The notes: generated from the sequence alone by a model not told the origin. A stretch of 18,989 nt of DNA from Dehalococcoidia bacterium (GCA_030615865.1 JAUWYK010000034.1:1-18989); one strand, 5' to 3'. Positions 1-6,902 are shown, counted from the stretch's first letter. Translations and numbers: made by a program.

Positions 1-197
1 CCATTTATAAAGCTCACCGCAATCTCACCATCGCTTAAAGCTTCAACATCCTTCCGCTTAAAATCCAACGCCACTGGCCATAGCACAATATCCACAGCAT
101 CGGCTACTTTGAGTAAATCTTCATTAAGGTCAACGACTGTCTCCTCACATCCACCACATGAAGCGCACCAGTAAAAAGCGACCTTCGGTTTAGCCAT
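1..197 (-). CDS. [NiFe] hydrogenase small-subunit-like protein (MvhG / NADH:quinone oxidoreductase 20-kDa family), 5' part
   Basis: The first 65 codons of a minus-strand gene that runs off the left edge. The start ATG (195-197) follows a near-perfect AAGGAGGT with 5-nt spacing. The protein begins MAKPKVAFYWCASCGGCEE. The Cys-x2-Cys-x2-Cys arrangement close to the N-terminus is typical of the 20-kDa/hydrogenase small-subunit family, where it belongs to the proximal Fe-S cluster. The following stretch (DIVLWPVALDFKRKDVE, then AVSFING) resembles the methyl-viologen-reducing hydrogenase subunit G types that partner heterodisulfide reductase (recalled from the family, not searched). It would be a soluble electron-transfer subunit. 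The large subunit and HdrA-like partners would lie beyond the left edge, so the exact complex is inferred. Confidence 0.75.
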   Translation of the reverse strand, partial: MAKPKVAFYWCASCGGCEETVVDLNEDLLKVADAVDIVLWPVALDFKRKDVEALSDGEIAVSFIN

Positions 198-651
198 CTT
201 TAACCTCCTTTCTTTCTCAAACGGCTGGGGCTTAGCATCGCCTTAAGACACTGCATGAGGCCTGTAGTTTTCAGTCTGACGAAGGCAGGCCTCAGAATAT
301 ATGAACACGCGACATCGCAACTCCATCGATACACTTAGTCAAAGCCTCCAATGTAGAGACAGGATTGATGATACGGGAGGAGACAAGGATTGGGAGGATA
401 TTGAGTTTCATTTATACCTGCTTGCTTAATACCAGGGCATGCTGCCCAATTGCAGCAGAATCCCAAGATTGTGGGCTCAAAATTTTTCACAGGAGTAATA
501 TTTCCTTAACTTGGTTAATTCCCACGGATTTTAGCATTACAGCTTGGGATTGTCAATCTTGTCTGCTGGCAGCGGATTAACCACTGTCTCAGTTCAGTAG
601 AGGAACGTATAGCCCGGGCTGCCAAATGCATCCAGGAACTGGGAATAACTC
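198..651. other. Intergenic gap with no convincing gene
   Basis: About 450 bp between the hydrogenase gene and the tRNA array. The open frames here are short, lack Shine-Dalgarno sequences and have no recognisable composition; one of them runs antisense into tRNA-Gln. The only structure I see is the 9-bp inverted repeat at 256-294. The region probably carries the hydrogenase promoter and the 3' end of the tRNA transcript. Confidence 0.5.
256..294. repeat. Perfect 9-bp inverted repeat (hairpin)
   Basis: TGAGGCCTG at 256-264 is exactly complementary to CAGGCCTCA at 286-294, with a 21-nt loop. There is no T-run on either side, so it does not look like a classical intrinsic terminator. It lies about 60 bp upstream of the hydrogenase start and could be an operator or an mRNA hairpin in its leader. 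Confidence 0.4.
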
Positions 652-725
652 TGGCTGCCGAGCCTGGATTCGAACCAGGGCTAGAGGATCCAAAGTCCCC
701 CGTGCTACCACTACACAACTCGGCA
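652..725 (-). tRNA. tRNA-Gln(TTG), CCA encoded
   Basis: On the minus strand the acceptor arms TGCCGAG and CTCGGCA pair fully. The T-loop is TTCGAAT, and a 7-nt anticodon loop CTTTGGA gives anticodon TTG. The discriminator is G and an encoded CCA follows (652-654). It is the last tRNA of a minus-strand array. Confidence 0.9.
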
Positions 726-736
726 TCTTATTTTAG

Positions 737-822
737 TGCCGAAGGCCGGGCTCGAACCGACACGGAGGTCGCCCTCCAACAGTTTTTGAGACTGCCGCGT
801 CTGCCTATTCCGCCACTTCGGC
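737..822 (-). tRNA. tRNA-Leu(CAA)
   Basis: A class II tRNA with a long variable arm (GGAGGGCGACCTCC region). Acceptor GCCGAAG pairs with CTTCGGC, the discriminator is A, and no CCA is encoded. The anticodon loop CTCAAAA gives CAA. It lies 11 nt from tRNA-Gln in the same array. Confidence 0.9.
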
Positions 823-833
823 TTTTCCTGCGT

Positions 834-908
834 TGGAGCGGAAGACGAGATTCGAACTCGTGACTCTCTCCTTGGCAAGGAGATGCTCTACCACTGAGCC
901 ATTTCCGC
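834..908 (-). tRNA. tRNA-Gly(GCC), CCA encoded
   Basis: The cloverleaf has anticodon loop TTGCCAA on a perfect TCTCC/GGAGA stem, D-arm GCTCAGTGGTAGAGC, T-loop TTCGAAT and encoded CCA (834-836). The acceptor is GCGGAAA against CTTCCGC, with a mismatch at the seventh pair only. Confidence 0.9.
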
Positions 909-918
909 TTTATTTTAG

Positions 919-1002
919 TGCCGAGGAGGAGATTTGAACTCCTACGAGCTTACGCTCACCACCCCCTCAAGATGGCGTGTCTACCGATTCCACCACCTCG
1001 GC
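919..1002 (-). tRNA. tRNA-Leu(GAG)
   Basis: A class II tRNA with acceptor GCCGAGG/CCTCGGC, discriminator A and a long variable arm (TGAGCGTAAGCTCG). The anticodon stem CCATC/GGTGG carries loop TTGAGGG, giving anticodon GAG. It is the second leucine tRNA of this array and has no encoded CCA. Confidence 0.88.
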
Positions 1003-1010
1003 TTATCATA

Positions 1011-1075
1011 GCAGAAGCGAAGGGACTCAACCCCCGACCTGCGGTTTTGGGGTCCGAAGACTAATGTTCCACCAA
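1011..1075 (-). pseudogene. Decayed or chimeric tRNA-like sequence
   Basis: On the minus strand this reads like the 3' two thirds of a tRNA (GGTGGAACATTAGTC, then an anticodon-like region, then GTCGGGGGTTGAGTCCC and CTTCTGC). No 5' acceptor strand can pair with CTTCTGC. Position 33 of the would-be anticodon loop (CCCCAAA) is C instead of T, and the T-loop lacks the normal TTCGA. Twenty-two bases (1029-1050) are identical, in reverse complement, to tRNA-Trp at 2936-2957. It occupies the first slot after a promoter-like element and is probably non-functional. Confidence 0.4.
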
Positions 1076-1105
1076 ATATTACTAAACAACATAAGGTGTC
1101 GTCAA
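1076..1105 (-). promoter_or_regulatory. Putative sigma-70-type promoter of the tRNA array
   Basis: The minus strand has TTGACG (1100-1105) and TAATAT (1076-1081) separated by 18 bp. It lies directly upstream of the minus-strand tRNA array and faces it. The match to -35/-10 consensus is good, but only sequence similarity supports it. Confidence 0.4.
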
Positions 1106-1269
1106 GTTTCGAGATAGCCTTTCAGTTGAAGTCCGTGCCCTTTACTGCTACAATTACTGCGGTGAGAGCCAGCGGGTTAAACGGTGAGGCTAAGAGCTAG
1201 CTCAAAAATTCTGCTTATTGTAACCCCAGCTCCACTTTATATGACAGGTTGACCTGTGGGTAGAAGGTG

Positions 1270-2775
1270 ATGAATAAGATTTTTGGTAAACCCTTCCAGC
1301 CTAAGAAAATCATTGATAACCCATCAGATGAGAGCCTTCGGGAATGGGCTTTGCAGCATGGCGGGGTCCTCACTGAGTTCGGCAATCTATCCGTAATTAC
1401 CAAAGTGCGCAATAGAATAGCAAAGCTGACCGAGGTAAGGATGGATGAGCCCGAGCCAAAAGACTTAGAGCTGCTCCACAAGGTTCTGGACTATCTGAAG
1501 GGCAAGGAAATGATTCAGCTTGACCGCACTATGTGTATGACGTCGGGCTTCAAGAAAAGTTGCCGACTATATGTTACCGCCGAATATGCCCGACTACCCT
1601 TGATGTGGGGCAATACCTTATTCCCACCAGAAGGGAAAGAACCTGATTTTGTGTCTCTGGCTGTACCGGAATGGGAGGAAAAGAAAACTCTCGTCTTCCC
1701 CGAGATGGGCTTAACCATCACTCTGGGCAGCGACTACAAAGGAGAGCAGAAGAAGGCAATGCTGCGGCAGGTCATGTACTGGGCTAAGAAAGAAGGGAAT
1801 CTGGGGCTTCACGCCGCCAGCAAAATATTGAGGCTGTTCCGGGGAAACCAGCTGAGGGACTTCGGCTTTCTGCTATTTGGTCTGAGCGGGACGGGGAAAA
1901 CTGCCCTTTCCTGCCACTCCCACTGGCTGAGCTTCCCAGAGAGGGTGGTGATTCGCCAGGATGATGTAGTCATATTAAGGCGAGATGGCTCTGCCGTGGG
2001 CACTGAGGAGTCATTCTATCTAAAGACGGAGGGTCTGGAGCCAAGTATGCAGCCCCTTCTATATGCAGCGGCTTTGAGCCCAAGGGCTATACTGGAGAAT
2101 GTTTCCGTGGAGCCGGAAACAGGGAAGGTAGATTTCTTCAATGCCACGCTGACCTCCAATGGACGGGCAATGATCAAGAGAGGAGATATTGCCTTTACTG
2201 ATAGCCAAATAGATATCGGGAAGGTCAACTTTATACTATTTATTACCAGGAGGTATGATATTATGCCCCCTGTAGTCCGCCTTAGCCCGGAATGGGCTGC
2301 TGCCGCTTTCATGCTGGGCGAGTCCATAGAGACTTCGGCGGGTGACCCAACCCAAGCCGGCAAAGCGCTAAGAGTAGTAGGGACAAACCCGTTTATTGTT
2401 GGCTCTTACACTGATGAAGGAAATATGTTCCTTAGCATCTTAAGGGAAAACCCTGACATCCAGTGCTTTATCCTGAACACAGGACACGTAGGGGGTATGG
2501 ATAGGGGGCAAAAAATCACCGTCAAAGATTCGGCAAAGATATTAGAAATGATAGCTAGAGACAAAATTACATGGCAGAGGAACGATTTCTGGGGCTATGA
2601 TGTGCCCTCGGAAATCCCCGGGGTGGAACTAGACCGCTTCAATCCGAAGAATTATTATAGTGATGAGCAGATAGAGCAACTATCCCAGGATTTGAAGAGG
2701 GAAAGGCTAGGCTGGTTTTCGCAGTTTCCCTCTTTGAATCAGGATATTTTGAACGCCATAAAGCCGCGAGGTTAG
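1270..2775 (+). CDS. pckA: Phosphoenolpyruvate carboxykinase (ATP)
   Basis: About 501 residues, close to the usual 520-540 of ATP-type PEPCK. The enzyme converts oxaloacetate plus ATP to PEP, CO2 and ADP in the cytosol. The kinase-1a P-loop GLSGTGKTA lies near residue 205. The metal and substrate region RQDDVV follows, as does the family block RRYDIMPPVVRLSPEWAAAAFMLGES near residue 330-355. A GTG three bases upstream (1267) is in frame; ATG at 1270 is preferred. The ribosome site (GAAGG) is very close to the start, so initiation may be weak. The gene is monocistronic, followed 8 bp later by tRNA-Arg. With the methylmalonyl-CoA operon on the far side of the island, it would connect the C4 dicarboxylate pool to gluconeogenesis. 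It could run in reverse to fix CO2; the direction cannot be read from sequence. Confidence 0.9.
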   Translation: MNKIFGKPFQPKKIIDNPSDESLREWALQHGGVLTEFGNLSVITKVRNRIAKLTEVRMDEPEPKDLELLHKVLDYLKGKEMIQLDRTMCMTSGFKKSCRLYVTAEYARLPLMWGNTLFPPEGKEPDFVSLAVPEWEEKKTLVFPEMGLTITLGSDYKGEQKKAMLRQVMYWAKKEGNLGLHAASKILRLFRGNQLRDFGFLLFGLSGTGKTALSCHSHWLSFPERVVIRQDDVVILRRDGSAVGTEESFYLKTEGLEPSMQPLLYAAALSPRAILENVSVEPETGKVDFFNATLTSNGRAMIKRGDIAFTDSQIDIGKVNFILFITRRYDIMPPVVRLSPEWAAAAFMLGESIETSAGDPTQAGKALRVVGTNPFIVGSYTDEGNMFLSILRENPDIQCFILNTGHVGGMDRGQKITVKDSAKILEMIARDKITWQRNDFWGYDVPSEIPGVELDRFNPKNYYSDEQIEQLSQDLKRERLGWFSQFPSLNQDILNAIKPRG

Positions 2776-2783
2776 TAGATTAT

Positions 2784-2859
2784 GCCCCTGTAGCTCAGGT
2801 GGATAGAGCAGCGGTTTCCTAAACCGCGTGCGGGCGTTCGAGTCGCCCCAGGGGTACCA
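2784..2859 (+). tRNA. tRNA-Arg(CCT), CCA encoded
   Basis: Acceptor GCCCCTG against CAGGGGT (one G-T pair), D-arm GCTCAGGTGGATAGAGC, anticodon stem GCGGT/ACCGC with loop TTCCTAA giving CCT, T-loop TTCGAGT and encoded CCA at 2857-2859. It sits 8 bp after pckA and 42 bp before tRNA-Trp. Confidence 0.92.
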
Positions 2860-2901
2860 GTTAATTTTTGTGGAAAATTATGATAGAATAAATTATTAAA
2901 T

Positions 2902-2978
2902 AGGAGTGTAGCTCAGTTGGCTAGAGCAGCGGTCTCCAAAACCGCAGGTCGGGGGTTCGAATCCTCCCACTCCTGCCA
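2902..2978 (+). tRNA. tRNA-Trp(CCA), CCA tail encoded; integration site of the island
   Basis: Acceptor AGGAGTG/CACTCCT, D-arm GCTCAGTTGGCTAGAGC, anticodon stem GCGGT/ACCGC with loop CTCCAAA giving CCA, T-loop TTCGAAT, discriminator G and encoded CCA (2976-2978). The last 28 bases are the start of a 74-bp direct repeat that reappears at 12156, so this intact gene is the left attachment site of an integrated element. Confidence 0.93.
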
Positions 2979-3088
2979 CTTCTGCTATCTGGCTTAGCTC
3001 CCCTTGCCAATATTTTGCCGACATTTTCCTCAATAAGGTTCGCAAGCTCAGTAGCTTCCTTGATAGATAGCCTCATAACTCCAGCCAT
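2921..3088 (-). CDS. Small ORF reading antisense into tRNA-Trp, doubtful
   Basis: A 55-codon frame from ATG 3088 (MAGVMRLSIKEATELANL...) preceded by GGAGGAATTAAG, a very good Shine-Dalgarno at 6-nt spacing. Its last third crosses the direct repeat and the antisense of tRNA-Trp, ending ...RTPDLRFWRPLL. Such tails are a well-known by-product of reading tRNA genes backwards, which argues against a real C-terminus. It lies in the same frame as the recombinase remnant upstream, separated by a TAG. It may be the decayed end of that gene or a chance frame. No function is assigned. Confidence 0.25.
   Translation of the reverse strand: MAGVMRLSIKEATELANLIEENVGKILARGAKPDSRSGRSGRIRTPDLRFWRPLL
2951..3024 (+). 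repeat. Left direct repeat (attL)
   Basis: Seventy-four bases identical to 12156-12229. It runs from the T-arm of tRNA-Trp through the CCA and 46 bp beyond. Immediately after it the two copies diverge completely. Confidence 0.85.
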
Positions 3089-3124
3089 CTTAATTCCTCC
3101 AGCAGTCTCAGCATAGGGCCTGGG

Positions 3125-3475
3125 CTATCCTCGAATCAATCTCCATAAATGTCCTGTCTCTGAATTGACTAGCAGAGGTAGTCTTGCCCTTTCAGCACAC
3201 CCCCTTATTATCTGCCAGGCACAGTGGCGGTTGATGCCGAAGATGAGTCCTTTTGTGGCATCTCTACGGATAAAGTCACGCAGCAGTTCCAGTGTTTCAG
3301 CATCAAGAAACAGAGTCCGCCGCCTTTGGCTCTCCTGGGCTCTGGACAGGGGCTCATTAACCTCTGTCCCGCACCGGAGGCAGAAGCGGTGGCTTCTCCC
3401 CAGCTTGGCTTGACAGTGGGGGTAGAAAAGCCTGAGCCGGCTGAGGTTAGAGGTTGTCTGTTGTCTTCTTCGTGT
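3125..3475 (-). pseudogene. Tyrosine recombinase (integrase) remnant with zinc ribbon
   Basis: This frame is not bounded by a start codon and is closed by TAG at 3125-3127. It reads FYPHCQAKLGRSHRFCLRCG (a zinc ribbon whose first cysteine appears to have become Tyr). Then come RRRTLFLDAETLELLRDFI and GLIFGINRHCAWQII, followed by AERARLPLLVNSETG. The second part matches my memory of integrases with an N-terminal zinc ribbon, where it precedes the catalytic HxLR...H...Y half. That catalytic half is absent from all three minus-strand frames between 3025 and 3125. The 5' end stops at the boundary of the duplicated aconitase X unit (3454). It lies beside attL and points toward it, as expected for an island integrase. 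Family assignment is from motif memory only. Confidence 0.55.
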
Positions 3476-3571
3476 TTAACCTTTCTTCTTCGTTACCTCA
3501 ACGATTCCTTTCTGGGCGTCTACCTTGACCCAGTCCCCCGTCTCGATAACTTCACATGGATTCTTGTCCAG
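3454..3571 (-). repeat. 118-bp near-perfect repeat, downstream copy
   Basis: Identical to 5186-5303 except for one base (3544 G versus 5276 A). It covers the last 32 codons and stop of the small-subunit gene plus 22 bp after it. The edge at 3454 marks where the recombinase remnant begins. Confidence 0.85.
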
Positions 3572-3916
3572 TCTATCTACTAACGGTATGTTTATAGCTA
3601 TCGCAATAACCACCCACACCGGGTGGGCCCTGACATTGATCATGGCCTTTGGCGCAGAACCAACCTCAGCAATATCCATCATTATATTAGTGCTGAAGAT
3701 TCCCCCCTTGCCCGTGGGGAAGACCAGTACCTTGCCAGCGAAGCTTTTGCCGTACACCGAGGGCGTTGCAACCTTGTTGGTGAACGTGGTATCCTTGGGG
3801 TTGTCCCAGACATTTCCTGTATCCGCCATGAGATTGACTGGCTCTTGGCAGACCAATGCTTCGCCTTCAGCGGTTCCACCAATGCCCTTATGCCCCTTGA
3901 GTATAATCTTTGCCAT
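3476..3916 (-). CDS. Aconitase X-like small (swivel) subunit, copy 1
   Basis: 146 residues, typical for the DUF126/aconitase X swivel family. It starts ATG directly after the stop of its large subunit (TAG ATG), with the ribosome site GGAGGTG inside the last codons of the upstream gene, so the two are probably translationally coupled. Family features are GIGGTAEGEALV at the N-terminus, GKVLVFPTGKGG near 61-72 and a C-terminal VIETGDWVKVDAQKGIVEV. The expected loop after PxGRG, which as I recall carries serine (GRGSS or GRGSCT types), here reads GKGGIFST, so the usual active-site serine position is glycine. It should dock on the large subunit and close the active site. Residues 1-22 and the last 38 are nearly identical to copy 2, while the middle differs strongly. 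Substrate unknown. Confidence 0.8.
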   Translation of the reverse strand: MAKIILKGHKGIGGTAEGEALVCQEPVNLMADTGNVWDNPKDTTFTNKVATPSVYGKSFAGKVLVFPTGKGGIFSTNIMMDIAEVGSAPKAMINVRAHPVWVVIAIAINIPLVDRLDKNPCEVIETGDWVKVDAQKGIVEVTKKKG

Positions 3917-5161
3917 CTATCGCACCTCCATGCTTCCAGTCAACGCAATCTTTACACATTCCTCTATATGCTTCAAAACGGGCTCGATTTCTTGTTGACC
4001 TATGTAATGGCATGACTTTGCATCAATAAAAACCAACGTATTCCATCCCATCCGCCTCGCAATAATCACAGGGTAATGAGCATACTCCTCCTCCTTGACA
4101 CCTCTTTCTCCCAAAACTTCGTCCATCCCTAGTTTGACACCAGCTGCCCTGATGATATCTGATAGCCCAAGTCTGTCTGCCACGGTCCTAACCGGCCCGT
4201 CTATCAAGGCTACCGTTGGAAAGTCTTGGGAAACCTTTTTCCCTTCGAGCAGTTTAGCTAATTTGTATACGTCCTTTATTGAAACGTTCACACCAAAACC
4301 GCCAATCGATATCATATCCGGTTTTTCCTTCGAGGTTGAGAATGTGTCATAGACTCCCTTCATTTCCTTCGGCCCAACGACGAATTTTTCTTTAGGCTTC
4401 TCTCCGCCGAAGGCTTCCTCCAATGTCCGTGCTTCAGGTGAGATACCTACGAGGAGGGAATGAACGCAGGCACCGTAAGAAGGTATGCTTGAAGAGAAGG
4501 CAATCAATTCGTCATGTGTGACATCAGCAGGTTTTATTCCGTTTATCACGGGTACATCCCAATAGTGTTTACTTAAAGTCCTTGAGATATAGTAGCCGAG
4601 GGCACTCCAGTCGGTTTCGTCCTTCAGTTCCACCTTCACGTCAAACAACGTCTTCCCAACCCTGTTCTCAGGCAAATGGTAGCCGTATTCCGGTGTTTTC
4701 CCAACTATGGCAGCCGAATACTGTCCTATAAAACACTCGGTATTCGCTCTAGCGCCAATGTACGAGTTCATATAGTGTGTCACAGCCGTGCCGTCTGCTG
4801 TAATGTGTTGTCCGAAAACAGGGAGACAAAATGCATTACGTGGGTGCCCCCCACCGTGGTAAGCGAATGTCGCGCCAAGTTTCTTATTGATTTCGTAGTC
4901 AAAGAGGCTTGGTGCATCGATACGAGCAAGTGCCAGAGGACATTTAAAAGTTGTACCTAGATCAGCTATTTCGTTTAGCCATTCATATGCTTTCCCAGGG
5001 CGGTGGGGACTAGGACCTACAACTAGATACGCCATGCTAATAGGAACCAGACGCTTGGCATCGTAAAAGTTTCCTAGTTTGACTAGCATTTCCATAGCTC
5101 TTCTATAGCCTTCTCCGTACCCGCCAGAGAGCATCTTCTCTTCGTCTTTTGTCAAATTCAT
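3917..5161 (-). CDS. Aconitase X-like large (catalytic) subunit, copy 1, with family cysteines missing
   Basis: 414 residues from ATG 5161, which has an excellent AAGGAGGTG 8 nt upstream; an in-frame TTG 21 nt earlier is unlikely. Family marks (DUF521/AcnX) are LTKDEEKML...GEG at the N-terminus, AMEMLVKLG, RLVPIS near 37-42, NSYIGARANTE at 132-142, VGKTPEYGYHLPENR at 153-167 and a C-terminal KSCHYI. Known members dehydrate hydroxyproline or phosphomevalonate using an Fe-S cluster. The sites where I expect cluster cysteines are altered: the TC-PY region is FAYHGGG (about 99-105), GCPH-S is GGFGVNVS (287-294), and the later dTC is GMDEV (345-349). It may therefore have no cluster and a different reaction. 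It pairs with the abutting small subunit, about 46 bp after the copy 2 pair. Confidence 0.8.
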   Translation of the reverse strand: MNLTKDEEKMLSGGYGEGYRRAMEMLVKLGNFYDAKRLVPISMAYLVVGPSPHRPGKAYEWLNEIADLGTTFKCPLALARIDAPSLFDYEINKKLGATFAYHGGGHPRNAFCLPVFGQHITADGTAVTHYMNSYIGARANTECFIGQYSAAIVGKTPEYGYHLPENRVGKTLFDVKVELKDETDWSALGYYISRTLSKHYWDVPVINGIKPADVTHDELIAFSSSIPSYGACVHSLLVGISPEARTLEEAFGGEKPKEKFVVGPKEMKGVYDTFSTSKEKPDMISIGGFGVNVSIKDVYKLAKLLEGKKVSQDFPTVALIDGPVRTVADRLGLSDIIRAAGVKLGMDEVLGERGVKEEEYAHYPVIIARRMGWNTLVFIDAKSCHYIGQQEIEPVLKHIEECVKIALTGSMEVR

Positions 5162-5185
5162 ATAACTTACACCTCCTTCCAAAGT

Positions 5186-5303
5186 TTGTCTGTTGTCTTC
5201 TTCGTGTTTAACCTTTCTTCTTCGTTACCTCAACGATTCCTTTCTGGGCGTCTACCTTGACCCAGTCCCCCGTCTCAATAACTTCACATGGATTCTTGTC
5301 CAG
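5186..5303 (-). repeat. 118-bp near-perfect repeat, upstream copy
   Basis: Matches 3454-3571 at 117 of 118 positions. Here the repeat is followed at once by the leader of the next large-subunit gene, which marks the junction of the tandem duplication. Confidence 0.85.
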
Positions 5304-5648
5304 CCCATCTACGGTTGGTATGTTTAAAACTATTGAAGCGTACGCGAACACCGGGTGGGTCTTGATGTTAATCATGGCCTTTGGTCCGAGGCCATGCTTT
5401 ACCAGTCCCATTATCATTGCTGTGCTGAAGATTCCTCCCCTGCCCGTAGGAAAGACAAGCACCTTGCCAGCTAAGTCCTTTCCGTACCAGTCGGGCATTT
5501 CTTGCTTGTTGGTAACCTTAGCGCTCATGGGGTCGAGCCATATGCCCCCCACATCAAATATGTAACTGAGCGCATTCTTGGTAACCAACGCCTCGCCTTC
5601 AGCGGTTCCTCCAATGCCCTTATGCCCCTTGAGAATAATCTTTGCCAT
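5208..5648 (-). CDS. Aconitase X-like small (swivel) subunit, copy 2
   Basis: 146 residues, exactly the length of copy 1. The ATG abuts the TAG of its large subunit, and its GGAGGTG ribosome site is encoded by the large subunit's last residues (SMEVR). The first 22 residues and the C-terminal block beginning at NPCEVIETGDW match copy 1, while residues 23-60 and 77-115 are diverged. The active-site loop reads PTGRGGIFST; as in copy 1, glycine stands where I would expect serine in characterised aconitase X swivel domains. Because both copies share this change, it predates the duplication and looks like a subfamily trait rather than decay. It presumably forms a heterodimer with copy 2 large subunit; cross-pairing with copy 1 is possible given the shared ends. 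Confidence 0.8.
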   Translation of the reverse strand: MAKIILKGHKGIGGTAEGEALVTKNALSYIFDVGGIWLDPMSAKVTNKQEMPDWYGKDLAGKVLVFPTGRGGIFSTAMIMGLVKHGLGPKAMINIKTHPVFAYASIVLNIPTVDGLDKNPCEVIETGDWVKVDAQKGIVEVTKKKG

Positions 5649-6902
5649 CTATCGCACCTCCATAGATCCTGCCAATGCAACTTTCACAAGCTTTTCTAAA
5701 GAAGGCAACAGAACCATATCAATCTCTTGTTGATCTATGGCATTGCAATCCTTTAGACTATCCGTTACCATTGTTCTTATTCCCTCCCGTCTCGCCTGTG
5801 TCCAAGGGTCAATTATTTTTCCCTTCCACAGTACTTGTCCCTGCGTTTCTGCTATGAAGATACCAGCTGCCTCTAGGATCTTCCTTAAGCCGAATCTGTC
5901 TGCCACCATCTTAGCAGCGAGAGTCAAATCCACCGCGAACGACACGTCTTTGTAAACCTTTTTCCCCTCAACCATACGAGCAACCTCATATAGACGCTGT
6001 ACGGTTAAGGGAAAACGTATTGTTACGATGTCTGGTTTATTACCTGTGGGTGGCCATCTGTCGTATATTTCCTTCATTTCCTTAGGTCCAACGACGAATT
6101 TTTCTTTAGGCTTCTCTCCGCCGAAGGCTTCCTCCAACGTACGTGCTTCAGGTGAGATGCCTTCGATGAGGAAGTGAGTTATGGAGCCAGGATTGTTCAT
6201 GCTGGCGCAGAAGGACATTAGATCGTCGCTTGAAACAGCGGTAGGCTTTATTCCGGTTATCACGGGGACATCCCAGTAATGTGTACTTAATGTTTTTGAT
6301 ATGTAGAAGCCGAGGACGGCCCATTCGATGTAGTTCTTCAGTTCCGTCTTCACCTCAAACAGCGTCTTTCCAACTCTGTTCTCAGGCAGAAGATAGCCGT
6401 ATTCCGGTGTTTTTCCAGTTATGGCAGCCATACGCACTCCTACGGGGCCCTCGTTGTTCCCTCTAGCGCCAATGATGCCGTTACAATAGGTGTTTATGTT
6501 GGTGGCGCCTGGTGTAACGTATTGTCCGAAAAGCGGCAAAGGAAATATATCATGTGGACTGGAGGCTCCTGCTGGTGAGATGAGTCGTGCGCCCATCCTC
6601 GTCATTTTTTCGTTCCTCTCGGGTGTACCCGCATCAGCAAGTGTTATAGGGCATTTGAATTTTACGTTTTCTTCAGCACAAAGATCATCGAATTCTTTCA
6701 TAAATTTGTACATATCGTTATCAGGGCTGTCCCCATGTCCTCCCCCTATACCTGAAAATGTCGACAAGTCCGCCCAGCTAACTGGAACCATGCGCTTGGC
6801 ACCGGCATAGTCTCCCATTTTGACTAGAATTTCCATAGCTCTTCTATTGCCTTCTCCGTACCCGCCAGAAAGCATCTTCTCTTCGTCTTTTGTCAAATTC
6901 AT
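5649..6902 (-). CDS. Aconitase X-like large (catalytic) subunit, copy 2, with family cysteines missing
   Basis: 417 residues from ATG 6902; AAGGAG lies 11 nt upstream. It begins MNLTKDEEKMLSGGYGEG exactly like copy 1. Conserved family blocks are RMVPVS, NGIIGARGNNEG (141-152), ITGKTPEYGYLLPENR (161-176) and the segment around GISPEARTLEEAFGGEKP. The expected cysteine sites are LISPAGASS (107-115), IRFPLTVQ (295-302) and AETQG (351-355), so none is retained. Only two cysteines align between both copies, in FKCP and in (S/D)C(H/N)xI near the C-terminus. The open frame and shared motifs argue for a working protein of altered chemistry. It starts 30 bp after the UroD-like gene, so the two are probably cotranscribed. 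Its substrate pocket has diverged from copy 1, which suggests related but distinct substrates. Confidence 0.8.
   Translation of the reverse strand: MNLTKDEEKMLSGGYGEGNRRAMEILVKMGDYAGAKRMVPVSWADLSTFSGIGGGHGDSPDNDMYKFMKEFDDLCAEENVKFKCPITLADAGTPERNEKMTRMGARLISPAGASSPHDIFPLPLFGQYVTPGATNINTYCNGIIGARGNNEGPVGVRMAAITGKTPEYGYLLPENRVGKTLFEVKTELKNYIEWAVLGFYISKTLSTHYWDVPVITGIKPTAVSSDDLMSFCASMNNPGSITHFLIEGISPEARTLEEAFGGEKPKEKFVVGPKEMKEIYDRWPPTGNKPDIVTIRFPLTVQRLYEVARMVEGKKVYKDVSFAVDLTLAAKMVADRFGLRKILEAAGIFIAETQGQVLWKGKIIDPWTQARREGIRTMVTDSLKDCNAIDQQEIDMVLLPSLEKLVKVALAGSMEVR

Noticed and set aside
365..718. Short frames on both strands between the hydrogenase gene and the tRNAs
   Set aside because: No ribosome sites or family features; one of them is antisense to tRNA-Gln.
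3165..3583. Two overlapping plus-strand frames near the island's left end
   Set aside because: They are antisense to the recombinase remnant and to the end of the small-subunit gene, whose minus-strand translations show clear motifs.
3454..5303. CRISPR-like spaced repeats suggested by the two 118-bp copies
   Set aside because: Only two copies about 1.7 kb apart, both inside homologous genes; this is a gene duplication.
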